Of a DNA stretch of 64,000 bases, positions 59,001-64,000 are shown in pieces; position 1 is the stretch's first letter; each line of letters opens with the position of its first letter. The stretch covers positions 76,792,724 through 76,856,723 of the forward strand of contig NC_134846.1 in NCBI RefSeq assembly GCF_965363235.1, written 5' to 3'. Position numbers and translations under genes: made by a program. The stretch comes from Mytilus galloprovincialis. Taxonomy: Eukaryota; Mollusca; Bivalvia; Mytilida; Mytilidae. The notes beneath the pieces were generated by a model. That model saw only the letters and a program-made list of their open reading frames with translations. It was not told the DNA's origin and ran no database searches.

Positions 59001-60620
59001 TTAAGGATCGGAAAGCAGACATGGTGCTGACATCTTTAAAAATAACACCAGCACGAAATGAACATATAGAATTTTCTATCCCATTCCTTGAGACAGGAAT
59101 TACAATCATTGTATCCATTCGAAAGGGTGCTATATCACCCACTGCTTTCCTAGGTATAGTAGTTATAACTTGTATTTAGTGTCTGTGGTAGAAAACAATT
59201 CCTCCTCTTTTTGTGCTTTCAAAAAAAGTTATAAAACTTACAATTTGATATTAATAATTGCAATTGTAATAATAAACTCTTCACAGATACCAGGATCGAA
59301 ATTTTATATTTGCGCCAGACGCGTGTTTCGTCTTCAAAAGACTCATCAGTGACGCTCATATAAAAAAAATATGTTAAAAGTGCCAAATGAAGTACGAAGT
59401 TGATGAGCACTGAGGACAAAAAGCTCCTAAAAGTTTTGTAAAATACAGCTAAGGTAATCTATCCCGGACTTAGAAAAGCCTTAGTATTTCAAAAATTCAA
59501 AGTTTGGTAAACAGTTAATTTATAATTTGAACATATCAATGATAAAGCAAGTCAACACATAAGTGCTGACTACTGGGCTGGTGATAATCAATTAGATTTA
59601 TATAAGGTAAACACGAACACCCCCTCCCTAAAAAAAGAAGAAAATAACATAAACAATAACAAAAACAACAGAAAAAAAACAACAACAAAAAAAAAAAAAC
59701 CCAAAACCCCACATAAACATTCAAACAAAAACACACAAAACGCATATTCTTCGAACAACAAGAGTTGAAACAGATCTGAGAGTGCATCGTGAAATTCAAA
59801 CATATACAACTGTTGATATGAAGATACATTATTCGTGTAATTTAGTCATAACAAAAGCTGAAGTAATTGATAACCTGTTTTTTACCATTGTAGCTTAGAA
59901 ATCCTAATTCACTGAAGCCTCCCTTTAAGTTCGCTACAGTACCAAATGACTACTGGGCTGGTTATACCCTCGGTAATAAAAACTCCCCATCAGAGGCATC
60001 GACCCAGCGGTTGTAAATAAACTCATCATAGATACCAGCATTGAAATTTTATATTATATAATAATATACTTTTATAAACAATAAGCTTTGTAGAAATGCG
60101 TAAACCGTTTTATTGTGCTTTGAAATTACTGTAATGATGTCATTGATGTATAATCCACAACTCTCTTTTTTACTGTTCTGTTTTTTGAGAGAATTGAGGA
60201 TCCTGAACATAAAAAAACAAAACTAGTGAAAAAATGTAAATGTAAATTTCATTTTGATAATTACAATACTTTTTTAAAAACAATTTTGATATTCGTTTGA
60301 AAATTATGAAAAAAATGCAAATTTGTTTGAAGGTCGATTTCTATAAAATGTGTTCAGTTCAGCATTATGCTAAAGGAGCCATTCTCAAATATGTTGTATT
60401 GTACGAGAATGATATCTAGTTTTCTGTACGATGTCTATGAACAGAAAAATATTGAAAAAAAATCATATTCAAAACTAAGCTTGTTCATTTACAGAACCGT
60501 ATGATTACCCGTCATGGTGCCTAATATTGGTGTTCAGCGTACACGCAACAGGAGCATCAATCTTCATTTACGAATGGTTAAGTCCAAGTGGCCTTAATAG
60601 AGGACGAACAAGCTTGCGAG
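34660..60620 (+). CDS. NMDA-type ionotropic glutamate receptor, GluN2-like subunit (5' ten exons; continues past the window)
   Basis: Ten exons join in phase to about 646 residues. In order they give a signal peptide (about 1-25), the bilobed amino-terminal domain (about 25-405), ligand-binding segment S1 (about 425-600) and membrane segment M1 (about 607-630). Diagnostic GluN2 features are ITWPG before S1, the cysteine set C477/C484/C507/C508 ([15 protein letters not shown]), [25 protein letters not shown] and [10 protein letters not shown] after M1. Receptors of this family form heterotetrameric cation channels with GluN1, gated by glutamate and glycine, at synapses. The residue that would be glutamate-binding Arg is kept (Arg572), but two other contact positions differ (see findings). 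SPTAFLEP and EWLSPSG fit protostome NMDAR2 sequences as I remember them. The channel pore, M3, S2, M4 and tail are not in the window and should follow base 64000. Confidence 0.93.
35074..35770 (+). repeat. Degenerate array with splice-donor-like motifs in intron 1
   Basis: Irregular units of about 45-65 bases contain CCGTTCACTCTT followed by AGGTAAGTAATT-like phrases. Exact GTAAGTAATT starts at 35232 and 35651, and weaker forms lie near 35074, 35116, 35400, 35703 and 35752. The array starts at the real donor. Confidence 0.6.
35918..36105 (+). repeat. Repeat R3 abutting an exon acceptor
   Basis: AGCTAGCTATAATACCAGGT, CAAGTGAGAAATATGACAGT, TTTGAGCTTTTGATTTTGCC, then TTCAGTATTTTTGT. Similarity to the 62.4-kb copy runs to within about 10 bases of the acceptor at 36111. 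Confidence 0.7.
36112..36314 (+). CDS. GluN2-like exon 2: amino-terminal domain
   Basis: Acceptor TTATAG|GAGG, donor TCAAG|GTAGGT, phase 0 in and 2 out. Encodes [20 protein letters not shown] then [13 protein letters not shown], matching the GluN2 segment where a central strand leads into the second lobe. NWT is a possible N-glycosylation site. Confidence 0.9.
37855..38120 (+). repeat. Repeat R3 interrupted by an R1-like piece
   Basis: TAGGTTATAAATCCTCCGTT, then an R1-like ATCAGTCTTATGTAGATGAA and ATGCGTGTA, then AACCAAGTCAGGAATGTGAC and GAGCTTTTGATTCTGATTTT. Confidence 0.55.
38665..38770 (-). repeat. R1 subfamily 2, minus orientation
   Basis: Complement of the R1 core: GCGTCACTAGTGATTCTTTT, GAAGACAAAACGGGCGTCTG, AATCCTGGTAT. 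Confidence 0.8.
38784..39007 (+). repeat. R1 subfamily 2, plus orientation
   Basis: GACTCATCATAGATGCCAGG, CCAGACGCGCGTTTCGTCTT, CAAAAGACTCATCAGTGACG. It ends at GCTGACTACTGGGCTTG, in the left arm of the hairpin. With the preceding minus copy it forms a head-to-head pair. Confidence 0.85.
40712..40840 (+). repeat. Repeat R3
   Basis: TGCCTGTACCAAATCAGGAA, then TTTGATTTTGTTAATTTTTA and GGGATTTCGGTATTTTTGT. Confidence 0.6.
40843..41086 (+). repeat. R1 copy, truncated before the hairpin
   Basis: AGGTATCAAAGGTACAAGGA through CCAGACGCGCGTTTCGTCTT to AACAGGAAATTTATT. It starts directly after the R3 repeat. Confidence 0.9.
41087..42180. other. Unassigned intron sequence
   Basis: Nothing recognisable; short self-complement TAAATCCGGATTTAATCCGGA near 42110-42132. 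Confidence 0.5.
42190..42640 (+). repeat. Composite of R3b and R2
   Basis: R3b phrases (TCAGATATATGGCAGTTGTT, TTTCCATCGGTTCTGTTTGT) are followed by R2 phrases (GGGGCCTTATATAGCC, CGTTGAAAGCCGTGTGGTGA, GTTGTCTCATTGGCAATGAT). Confidence 0.65.
43163..43460 (+). repeat. Two tandem copies of a 149-bp unit
   Basis: TAGGTTGAGAATATGAAATA begins at 43163 and 43312. The copies differ at only a few positions and lie inside the transposon, upstream by plus coordinates of its coding remnant. Confidence 0.92.
43443..43930 (-). pseudogene. Decayed transposon reading frame with Cys-rich end
   Basis: Three overlapping minus-strand frames read like one protein broken by shifts: [20 protein letters not shown], then [20 protein letters not shown] with [11 protein letters not shown], then [21 protein letters not shown] further shift leads to a C-terminal cysteine set C-x6-C-x6-C-x3-C-x5-C, starting [16 protein letters not shown] do not recognise the family. 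The cysteine tail recalls CXC-type zinc-binding tails of some DNA-binding proteins; that is inference. No start region or catalytic core is visible. Confidence 0.5.
44285..44490 (+). repeat. Degenerate tandem repeat next to the transposon
   Basis: AAATCAATTGTAAATATATA-like units recur about four times at roughly 55-60 bases, with ATATCTACTA between them. Confidence 0.7.
44703..44831 (+). CDS. GluN2-like exon 3: amino-terminal domain
   Basis: Acceptor GTTTCAG|GTTAC, donor TCAAG|GTACTA, phase 2 on both sides. Encodes [20 protein letters not shown] and [10 protein letters not shown], the helix and strand of the second lobe before the conserved Ser-Ser/Ala segment. Confidence 0.85.
45049..45197 (+). 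CDS. GluN2-like exon 4: amino-terminal domain
   Basis: Acceptor ATTTTAG|TTCT, donor CTTG|GTATGT, phase 2 in and 1 out. Encodes [20 protein letters not shown] then IISSSSIGN and APSYPLGLL; the EYMWII strand corresponds to the family's YxWI-type strand of the second lobe. Confidence 0.9.
45539..45641. mobile_element. Palindromic element, TTTGATTGG ends
   Basis: TTTGATTGGCTAA on the left pairs with ACCAATCAAAAATTG on the right; inside, GACTGAGCGGGTGACA pairs with TGTCACCCTCTCGTTCAG. Confidence 0.65.
45883..45985. mobile_element. Palindromic hairpin in intron 4
   Basis: AAATAACACATAGCTGAGAG, then GGTGATA on the left, with its complement (TATCACCCTC, AGCTATGTGTTATTT) on the right. Arms are about 40 bases with a short centre. 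Confidence 0.75.
46292..46484 (+). CDS. GluN2-like exon 5: end of amino-terminal domain
   Basis: Acceptor TTTGTAAG|GATT, donor TTCAG|GTAAAT, phase 1 in and 2 out. Encodes [20 protein letters not shown], then [22 protein letters not shown] and CNQS are N-glycosylation sequons. The Cys probably forms the family's amino-terminal domain disulfide. Confidence 0.9.
46485..48191. other. Intron 5
   Basis: No repeat recognised. An open frame at 47820-48044 lacks the right splice phase and is not needed to join exons 5 and 6. Confidence 0.6.
48192..48345 (+). CDS. GluN2-like exon 6: link from amino-terminal domain to S1
   Basis: Acceptor ATTTCAG|GCAC, donor AGACAG|GTAATA, phase 2 in and 0 out. Encodes [35 protein letters not shown] and TDKVWRQ, the family's SFxxxGxxxxxxLVIxx...W strand pair. 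Confidence 0.9.
48600..48745 (-). repeat. LINE 3' tail repeat R4, minus orientation
   Basis: TGGGACGAAAGATACCAGAG, GGACAGTCAAACTCATAAAT, ACATCATGGCTAAAAATGAA, GTACACATGACACAACATAG are complements of the 55-kb tail. Confidence 0.8.
49177..49412 (+). CDS. GluN2-like exon 7: start of ligand-binding segment S1
   Basis: Acceptor ATATTAG|GTAGG, donor CTACA|GTAAGT, phase 0 in and 2 out. Encodes [45 protein letters not shown] and CGHHEVPC. The [12 protein letters not shown] strand and the two cysteines are S1 landmarks. Confidence 0.93.
49416..49618 (+). mobile_element. R2 SINE-like copy just after the exon 7 donor
   Basis: AAGGCCGTTAGTTTTCTCGT, TTGAAGGCCGTATGGTGACA, GGAGAGTTGTCTCATTGGCA, TACCACATCTTC. 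Similarity begins 4-8 bases beyond the donor GTAAGT. Confidence 0.85.
49620..50275 (-). repeat. Intron repeat block, first copy
   Basis: Shares a chain of phrases with 51545-52370: AAGACTATATCAACCAA, ATTCCTGAC with CCTGGTTATT (R3 complement), AATTGGTTAATGTGACAA, then the arm sequence. The two blocks look like diverged copies of one repeat or of an intragenic duplication. Confidence 0.65.
50460..50850 (+). mobile_element. R2 SINE-like copy with an R1 piece inside
   Basis: Starts TGTTACACCACTGCCC, GGTGCCCGCTAATATGA, CTGTATGTGCCTGTCCCAAG. At 50568-50597 a piece of R1 subfamily 2 (AAACTCATCATAGATACCAG) interrupts it, then CGTTAGTTTTCTCGTTTGA to GAGAGTTGTCTCATTGCC complete R2. Confidence 0.75.
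51215..51490 (+). repeat. Intronic 270-base repeat, copy 1
   Basis: CACTTAAAAACATAAAG, TTGACATTTGCATGTTAATC, AACACATGTGTTTCATGG. A diverged copy lies at 56285-56545 in the same orientation. Confidence 0.7.
51545..52370 (-). repeat. Intron repeat block, second copy, holding a palindrome
   Basis: Colinear with 49620-50275, but an extra 51655-51930 segment contains GGACCGGTCAATAGTTT with a nearby inverted partner and the palindrome listed next. Confidence 0.6.
51821..51927. mobile_element. Near-perfect palindrome
   Basis: The left arm 51821-51871 reads AAGTAAGTCTATTGTCCCC and ATATTGCCCTC; the right arm 51877-51927 is its complement with about ten mismatches. The loop is about five bases (CTATG). 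Confidence 0.85.
52571..53395. other. Unassigned intron sequence
   Basis: Nothing recognisable besides AT-rich DNA. Confidence 0.5.
53400..53690 (-). repeat. Repeat R3b
   Basis: AATCCGGGTTACAAGCTAAA, TGAGAGGAAAACAACGAAAC, TTTCTGACTTGGTACAGGAC, TGGTTTTGTGGCTAGCCGAA. Same order as at 24.0 kb. Confidence 0.7.
54491..54611. mobile_element. Palindrome next to a LINE fragment
   Basis: TGTTACATAGTGTGATAG, ATACGATATATATGGGGTCA and TAAATTCCAT on the left are matched by the complement up to GTAACGCATT on the right. The centre is only a few bases. Confidence 0.8.
54612..54855 (+). pseudogene. LINE reverse-transcriptase-like protein, C-terminal fragment
   Basis: In one frame: [20 protein letters not shown], then [16 protein letters not shown] and [20 protein letters not shown], to a stop at 54853-54855. 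From memory YISQLIRxxRACxSYxDFL and [12 protein letters not shown] are common at the ends of retrotransposon proteins in bivalves and other marine animals. The catalytic part is absent. The shared 3' tail R4 follows. Confidence 0.65.
54856..55165 (+). mobile_element. 3' region of the same LINE (R4)
   Basis: GACGGGTGCCACATGTGGAG, CAGGATCTGCTTACCCTTCC, GGAGCACCTGAGATCACCCC, then TTCTATGTTGTGTCATGTGT and TTGACTGTCCCTTTGGTAT. Truncated relatives lie at 7.06, 34.2 and 48.6 kb. Confidence 0.7.
55166..57610. other. Rest of intron 7
   Basis: Contains the second 270-base repeat copy at 56285-56545. Two TGACGTCA-like or related sites (ATGACGTCATAAC at 57336, AACGTCACAAC at 57353) are seen but their role is unknown. 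Otherwise nothing recognised. Confidence 0.5.
56285..56545 (+). repeat. Intronic 270-base repeat, copy 2
   Basis: CACATTAAAAACATAAAG, ATGACATTTGCATGTAAATC, AACACATTTGTTTTATGG, CTGCTGGAAC. About 70-75 percent similar by eye to 51215-51490. Confidence 0.7.
57611..57758 (+). CDS. GluN2-like exon 8: ligand-binding segment S1
   Basis: Acceptor TTTTTTAG|CGGA, donor GACCAG|GTAGTT, phase 2 in and 0 out. Encodes [20 protein letters not shown] then [28 protein letters not shown] is the family's RCCKGFCIDILK region. NDST and NDTV are possible glycosylation sites. Confidence 0.94.
57759..58966. other. Intron 8
   Basis: AT-rich. No repeat or gene recognised. Confidence 0.6.
58967..59153 (+). CDS. GluN2-like exon 9: end of S1
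   Basis: Acceptor TTATAG|GTAACT, donor CTAG|GTATAG, phase 0 in and 1 out. Encodes [60 protein letters not shown]. Arg572 matches the family's glutamate-binding Arg. Lys567 replaces the Thr of vertebrate GluN2. Confidence 0.95.
59273..60045 (+). repeat. R1 subfamily 2, interrupted at the hairpin
   Basis: AAACTCTTCACAGATACCAG and GCCAGACGCGTGTTTCGTCT lead to GACTACTGGGCTGGTGATAA at 59569. After about 360 A-rich bases, GACTACTGGGCTGGTTATAC at 59948 resumes and gives the hairpin's other half and a new element start (AAACTCATCATAGATACCAG) that ends near 60040. Confidence 0.8.
60495..60620 (+). CDS. GluN2-like exon 10: membrane segment M1
   Basis: Acceptor TTTACAG|AACC, donor CGAG|GTAACT, phase 1 on both sides. 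Encodes [20 protein letters not shown] then [21 protein letters not shown]. This is M1 and the start of the cytoplasmic loop to the pore. The pore exon is not found before base 64000. Confidence 0.93.
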
Positions 60621-62380
60621 GTAACTTTGAGGTAAATTGTAGTGTCGGGTATAATTCAACGGGGTTTCTAATGATTAAAGCAAGTTATTTATTAAAAAAC
60701 AGTCATACCATATTGACTGTTAAAACATATAACAAAATGATGAGAAAGATAGAAAAAAGAAATAACTATTTTAAACTTTTCAAACGTTATAACTTTACTT
60801 CTTTTTTTTCTCTGCTTGATAACAATGTTGATTGCCAAACTCATAATAACCGCTTTGATTCAAACTTTCAAATTTGATCTATAACATCCTAAAACGTAAA
60901 AAAATCAAAATTGTAATAAGTCAATTAACAATGCACAGAGTTGATAACATATATCTGCATTTTAAGGTCTTTTTAGTCTAGACGCCATGTATTTTACAAT
61001 CGAGATAACCTCCGAAGACCTCCGACAGTTACAAAAATCGATACAAGCATAAATATAAATATATATAGATTGCAACTACTTGCACATGATTTTTTCAAGG
61101 TCTGTTTAATATCAAGGTATAAGTAAACAAAAAATGAGTTTATCATCGTTTTTATCTGCATAAGAATGTGGTTTTTTTTTTGGGTTGTCAACGAAAAAGT
61201 TCACATTTGTTTCACTTCCAATGTTGACATTCTTTTCCTCTTGATGGCGGAACGCGCTTAATACATGCAAACCCAATCCCTAGCTCTGCAGTTAAACTGA
61301 ACATCATATGAATATGCTTCAATGAGGTTTAATAATTCAAGCGATATTTCTTAACTTATTTTGATTAAATTTAACCAAGCTTACAGCTAAAAGCGAATTA
61401 TTCTTTCACTATTTCACTTTCATTATTAAATGAAACGGAAAAAAATCAAACTTTAGATTTTTTATATATCTCGTAACTAGTGCCCCTTTAATGATTGGAC
61501 AAACAAAAATCATATATTATTTTTTTTCATATCTCGTAGCTTACCCCTCTTTTAGGTTGAAGAGTGCAAAAATATGATAATGCGTTTGATATAAAAAAAA
61601 AAAATCTTAGGTCGTATAATGAGCAATGATCGACGCTTCATGTTAGAATTTGAATCCCTTTGAAATAACAAAATATACTAAACAGTGCGTCACGACAATG
61701 ACAGATCGATCTTTTTTTAGATCAGTTTTTTTGAGATATTCTTTTGAAGTGACTCTGTGGTTATGTAAAACATCATACTTTGAACGACAAAATTATTTCA
61801 TTTATTAATATTACTTTTACTTATGGATCTTGACATCCTATGAATGACAAAACTATTTTATTCAATAATACTACTTTTTCTGTTAAGTCTGTTTTTTATG
61901 ATATACATTTGACGTGAAACTGTACTTATGTATCCCGTCATACTTTGAACCACACAATTATTTTATTAATTATTATAATTACTTTTACTGTTAAATCTGT
62001 TTTCTGTTATATCTACTTAACGTGACTCTGCATTTATGTATGCCGTCATACTTTGAACGACAAAATTATTTTTATGTCTACCTGTGCGAATTTCAAACGC
62101 GCAATTTTACACCAGTACTGAAAACCTTCTATCCTTTATGGGTAGACTTTACATAAATAAATTAAGTCGTATAAGAAAAACAAAATGAGTATGTTAAATT
62201 TGATGTATGCCTTTTTGTGCTTCTTCGTTACATTTGTTGTTTTTATAGTGATATTAAGATGATAAGACAATATTGACTGCTGTACCCCTATTTTTGACAT
62301 TTTTTACTCTTTGAGTATGTTTGTTTTGTTCATGCATCGTTGACAATGTAATGGAATTTGATACGACTGTCATACAAGTT
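60621..62380. other. Intron 10, first part
   Basis: The stretch 61740-62075 is a degenerate tandem repeat: CATACTTTGAACGACAAAATTATTT-like phrases at about 61773, 61844, 61939 and 62046, spaced 70-110 bases. Nothing else recognised. Confidence 0.6.
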
Positions 62381-62384
62381 AGCT

Positions 62385-62560
62385 ATAAAACCAGGTTCAA
62401 TCCACCATTTTCTACATTAGAGAATGCCTGTACCAAGTCAGGAATATGACAGTTGTTATCCATTCGTTTGATGTGTTTGGACTTTTGATTTTGCCTTTTG
62501 ATTTTGGATTTTCCTTTTTGAATTTTCCTCGTAGTTCAGTATTTTTGTGTTTTTACTTTT
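62385..62560 (+). repeat. Repeat R3
   Basis: AGCTATAAAACCAGGTTCAA, GTACCAAGTCAGGAATATGA, CAGTTGTTATCCATTCGTTT, TTCAGTATTTTTGTGTTTTT. The best-preserved copy. Confidence 0.85.
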
Positions 62561-62699
62561 TTGAGGGAATAGAAGTGTTATTTTTGTATAAACGAGTCAA
62601 GAACTAAATTGAAAGCGTTTTGTGTTTACTGAAATTTACATTCTGTTTTGTTTTTTATCGCAATCATTTACTTATAATAATTCTATATGTGAACATATA

Positions 62700-62955
62700 T
62701 GAACTCATCACAGATACAAGGATTGAAAATTTATATTTGCACCAGACGCGCGTTTCGACTACAAAAGACTCATCAGTGACTTAGAAATAAAAAATGGCCA
62801 AATAAAGTATGAAGTTGAAGAGTATTAAGGACCAAAAAGTCCTAAAAGTTTTGCGAAATACAGCTAAGGTAATCTATTCCTGAGGTAGAAAAGCCTTAAT
62901 ATTTCAAAATTCAAAGTTTTGTGAGAGTTAATTTATAAATATGAACTTATCCACT
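62700..62955 (+). repeat. R1 subfamily 2, truncated
   Basis: AACTCATCACAGATACAAGG, CACCAGACGCGCGTTTCGAC, AAGACTCATCAGTGAC, GAAGTTGAAGAGTATTAAGG. Ends before the hairpin. Confidence 0.85.
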
Positions 62956-64000
62956 TAAAGTAAAAACCCTTTTGTTTTTATACTCTACAACATCCATGTT
63001 TATTGATTGCTCCTCAAACTGTTCTCGTGCATAGCTGTTCACACATTGTGCTCAGATAATGCTTTGTTTGTGAAGAGTAAGTTACATAACACAAAAAGAT
63101 TATCAAATATTTGTTGACTTAATTTTGTTTTATAAAGACTCGTGGATGCATTTCGAGATCAACTGTTAAGCTATAGTTCCAATTTTAGCTAGCAACAATC
63201 AAAAAGTAATTTGTAACTTCCATAATTCATATTAATGTCTGATACAACTTCATACGAATTATATATCGTTATTGATGCATTATAGATTAATTGTAGTTTT
63301 AGAATAAAATTTTAACAAGTTTATCATAGTGAAAAACGGAGCCATCGAATTAACCAAAGCACTGGTGCTATCAGCTAGCAACACTTAAAATAAAATGATT
63401 GCAATTAATGTAACTGAATACTAAACCAAATGTTCGGTACAATAATAATCAAATATTTTTCCAATTTCGAGGATAAATAGTATTAAGAAATTGAAGTCAT
63501 TCTATCGTTTGGCATAAAAGGTTATAATGTCATTTCTTGATGGCATCATATTTGTACAAACCTAATTCATGTGTCAGACTATTGTCAAAGATCCTCTAAT
63601 TATTGTATAAAGCTTCAAGTTGAGCTAAATTATATTGCTGTTTCTAATTCATCAAATGATAGACTATTCGAATTTTGATTTAAGTGTTCAGACAAATATC
63701 GATGTAATACTTAAACACAAGGATAATATATAGTTCCATTATTTCGGTTAAAAGCCCTCTTCAAACATATATGAATGAGCTCTCCTAAAAAGAGATAATA
63801 TTGTTTTTGAAGAATTGTGGGAGTAGGTACAAAGTAAATGTATGTTTTGTTACTCATCAGATAAAATGCTCCTATAATTTAATTTCTGTTTGTGAAGAGT
63901 TTGTAATTGATATTTAAGGCAGTTATTACTTTGAATTAGTTGTAAAAATAAAAGCGACTAGGCTAACCGAAATAAAGTTGCATTACTTAAAAAAAATTTT
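62956..64000. other. Window end, intron 10
   Basis: AT-rich, without a recognisable exon. I looked for the pore-loop and SYTANLAAF exons of the receptor and did not find them. Confidence 0.6.

Noticed and set aside
1..64000. CRISPR array, prophage, bacterial operon or tRNA/rRNA gene
   Set aside because: The tandem repeats lack regular unique spacers, the genes have introns, and I found no cloverleaf or rRNA sequence by eye.

Overview
The window is AT-rich eukaryotic nuclear DNA, almost certainly from a marine mussel (Mytilus or a close mytilid). The genes have introns with GT-AG borders, and the space between exons is filled with dispersed repeats. The most frequent is a family centred on the motif GCGCGTTTCGTCTACATAAG, which I recognise from memory as widespread in Mytilus sequences. 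There are no bacterial-type operons, ribosome binding sites or CRISPR arrays.

Layout. From 1 to 8.5 kb on the minus strand lie two tandem copies of a small secreted protein gene of the short-chain collagen C4-like kind. The copy at 1.85-4.93 kb has all three exons. The copy at 5.5-8.47 kb has the same exon plan but is broken. From 8.5 to 34.5 kb I find no gene I can support, only repeats: a nested SINE with a target-site duplication, a 59-bp tandem array split by a terminal-inverted-repeat element, palindromic MITE-like elements and a tandem pair of the main mussel repeat. From 34.5 to 60.6 kb on the plus strand are ten consecutive exons of an ionotropic glutamate receptor of the NMDA GluN2 type. 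They cover the signal peptide, amino-terminal domain, ligand-binding half S1 and first membrane segment M1. The pore loop, M3, S2, M4 and tail must lie beyond base 64000.

The exon phases join without a break through all ten GluN2 exons, giving about 646 residues. The introns hold a roughly 1.6-kb DNA transposon with long inverted repeats, several palindromes, a LINE 3' end, an exact-looking inverted duplication on either side of one exon, and repeats that reach right up to two splice sites.

Points for a second look: both C4-like copies change reading frame by -1 at the same A-rich spot; two glutamate-contact positions of the GluN2 pocket differ from the vertebrate residues; the first GluN2 intron opens with an array of splice-donor-like motifs; and the main mussel repeat carries a long hairpin at which several copies stop. 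All reading was by eye, so repeat borders are good to about 5-20 bases and family names rest on memory.
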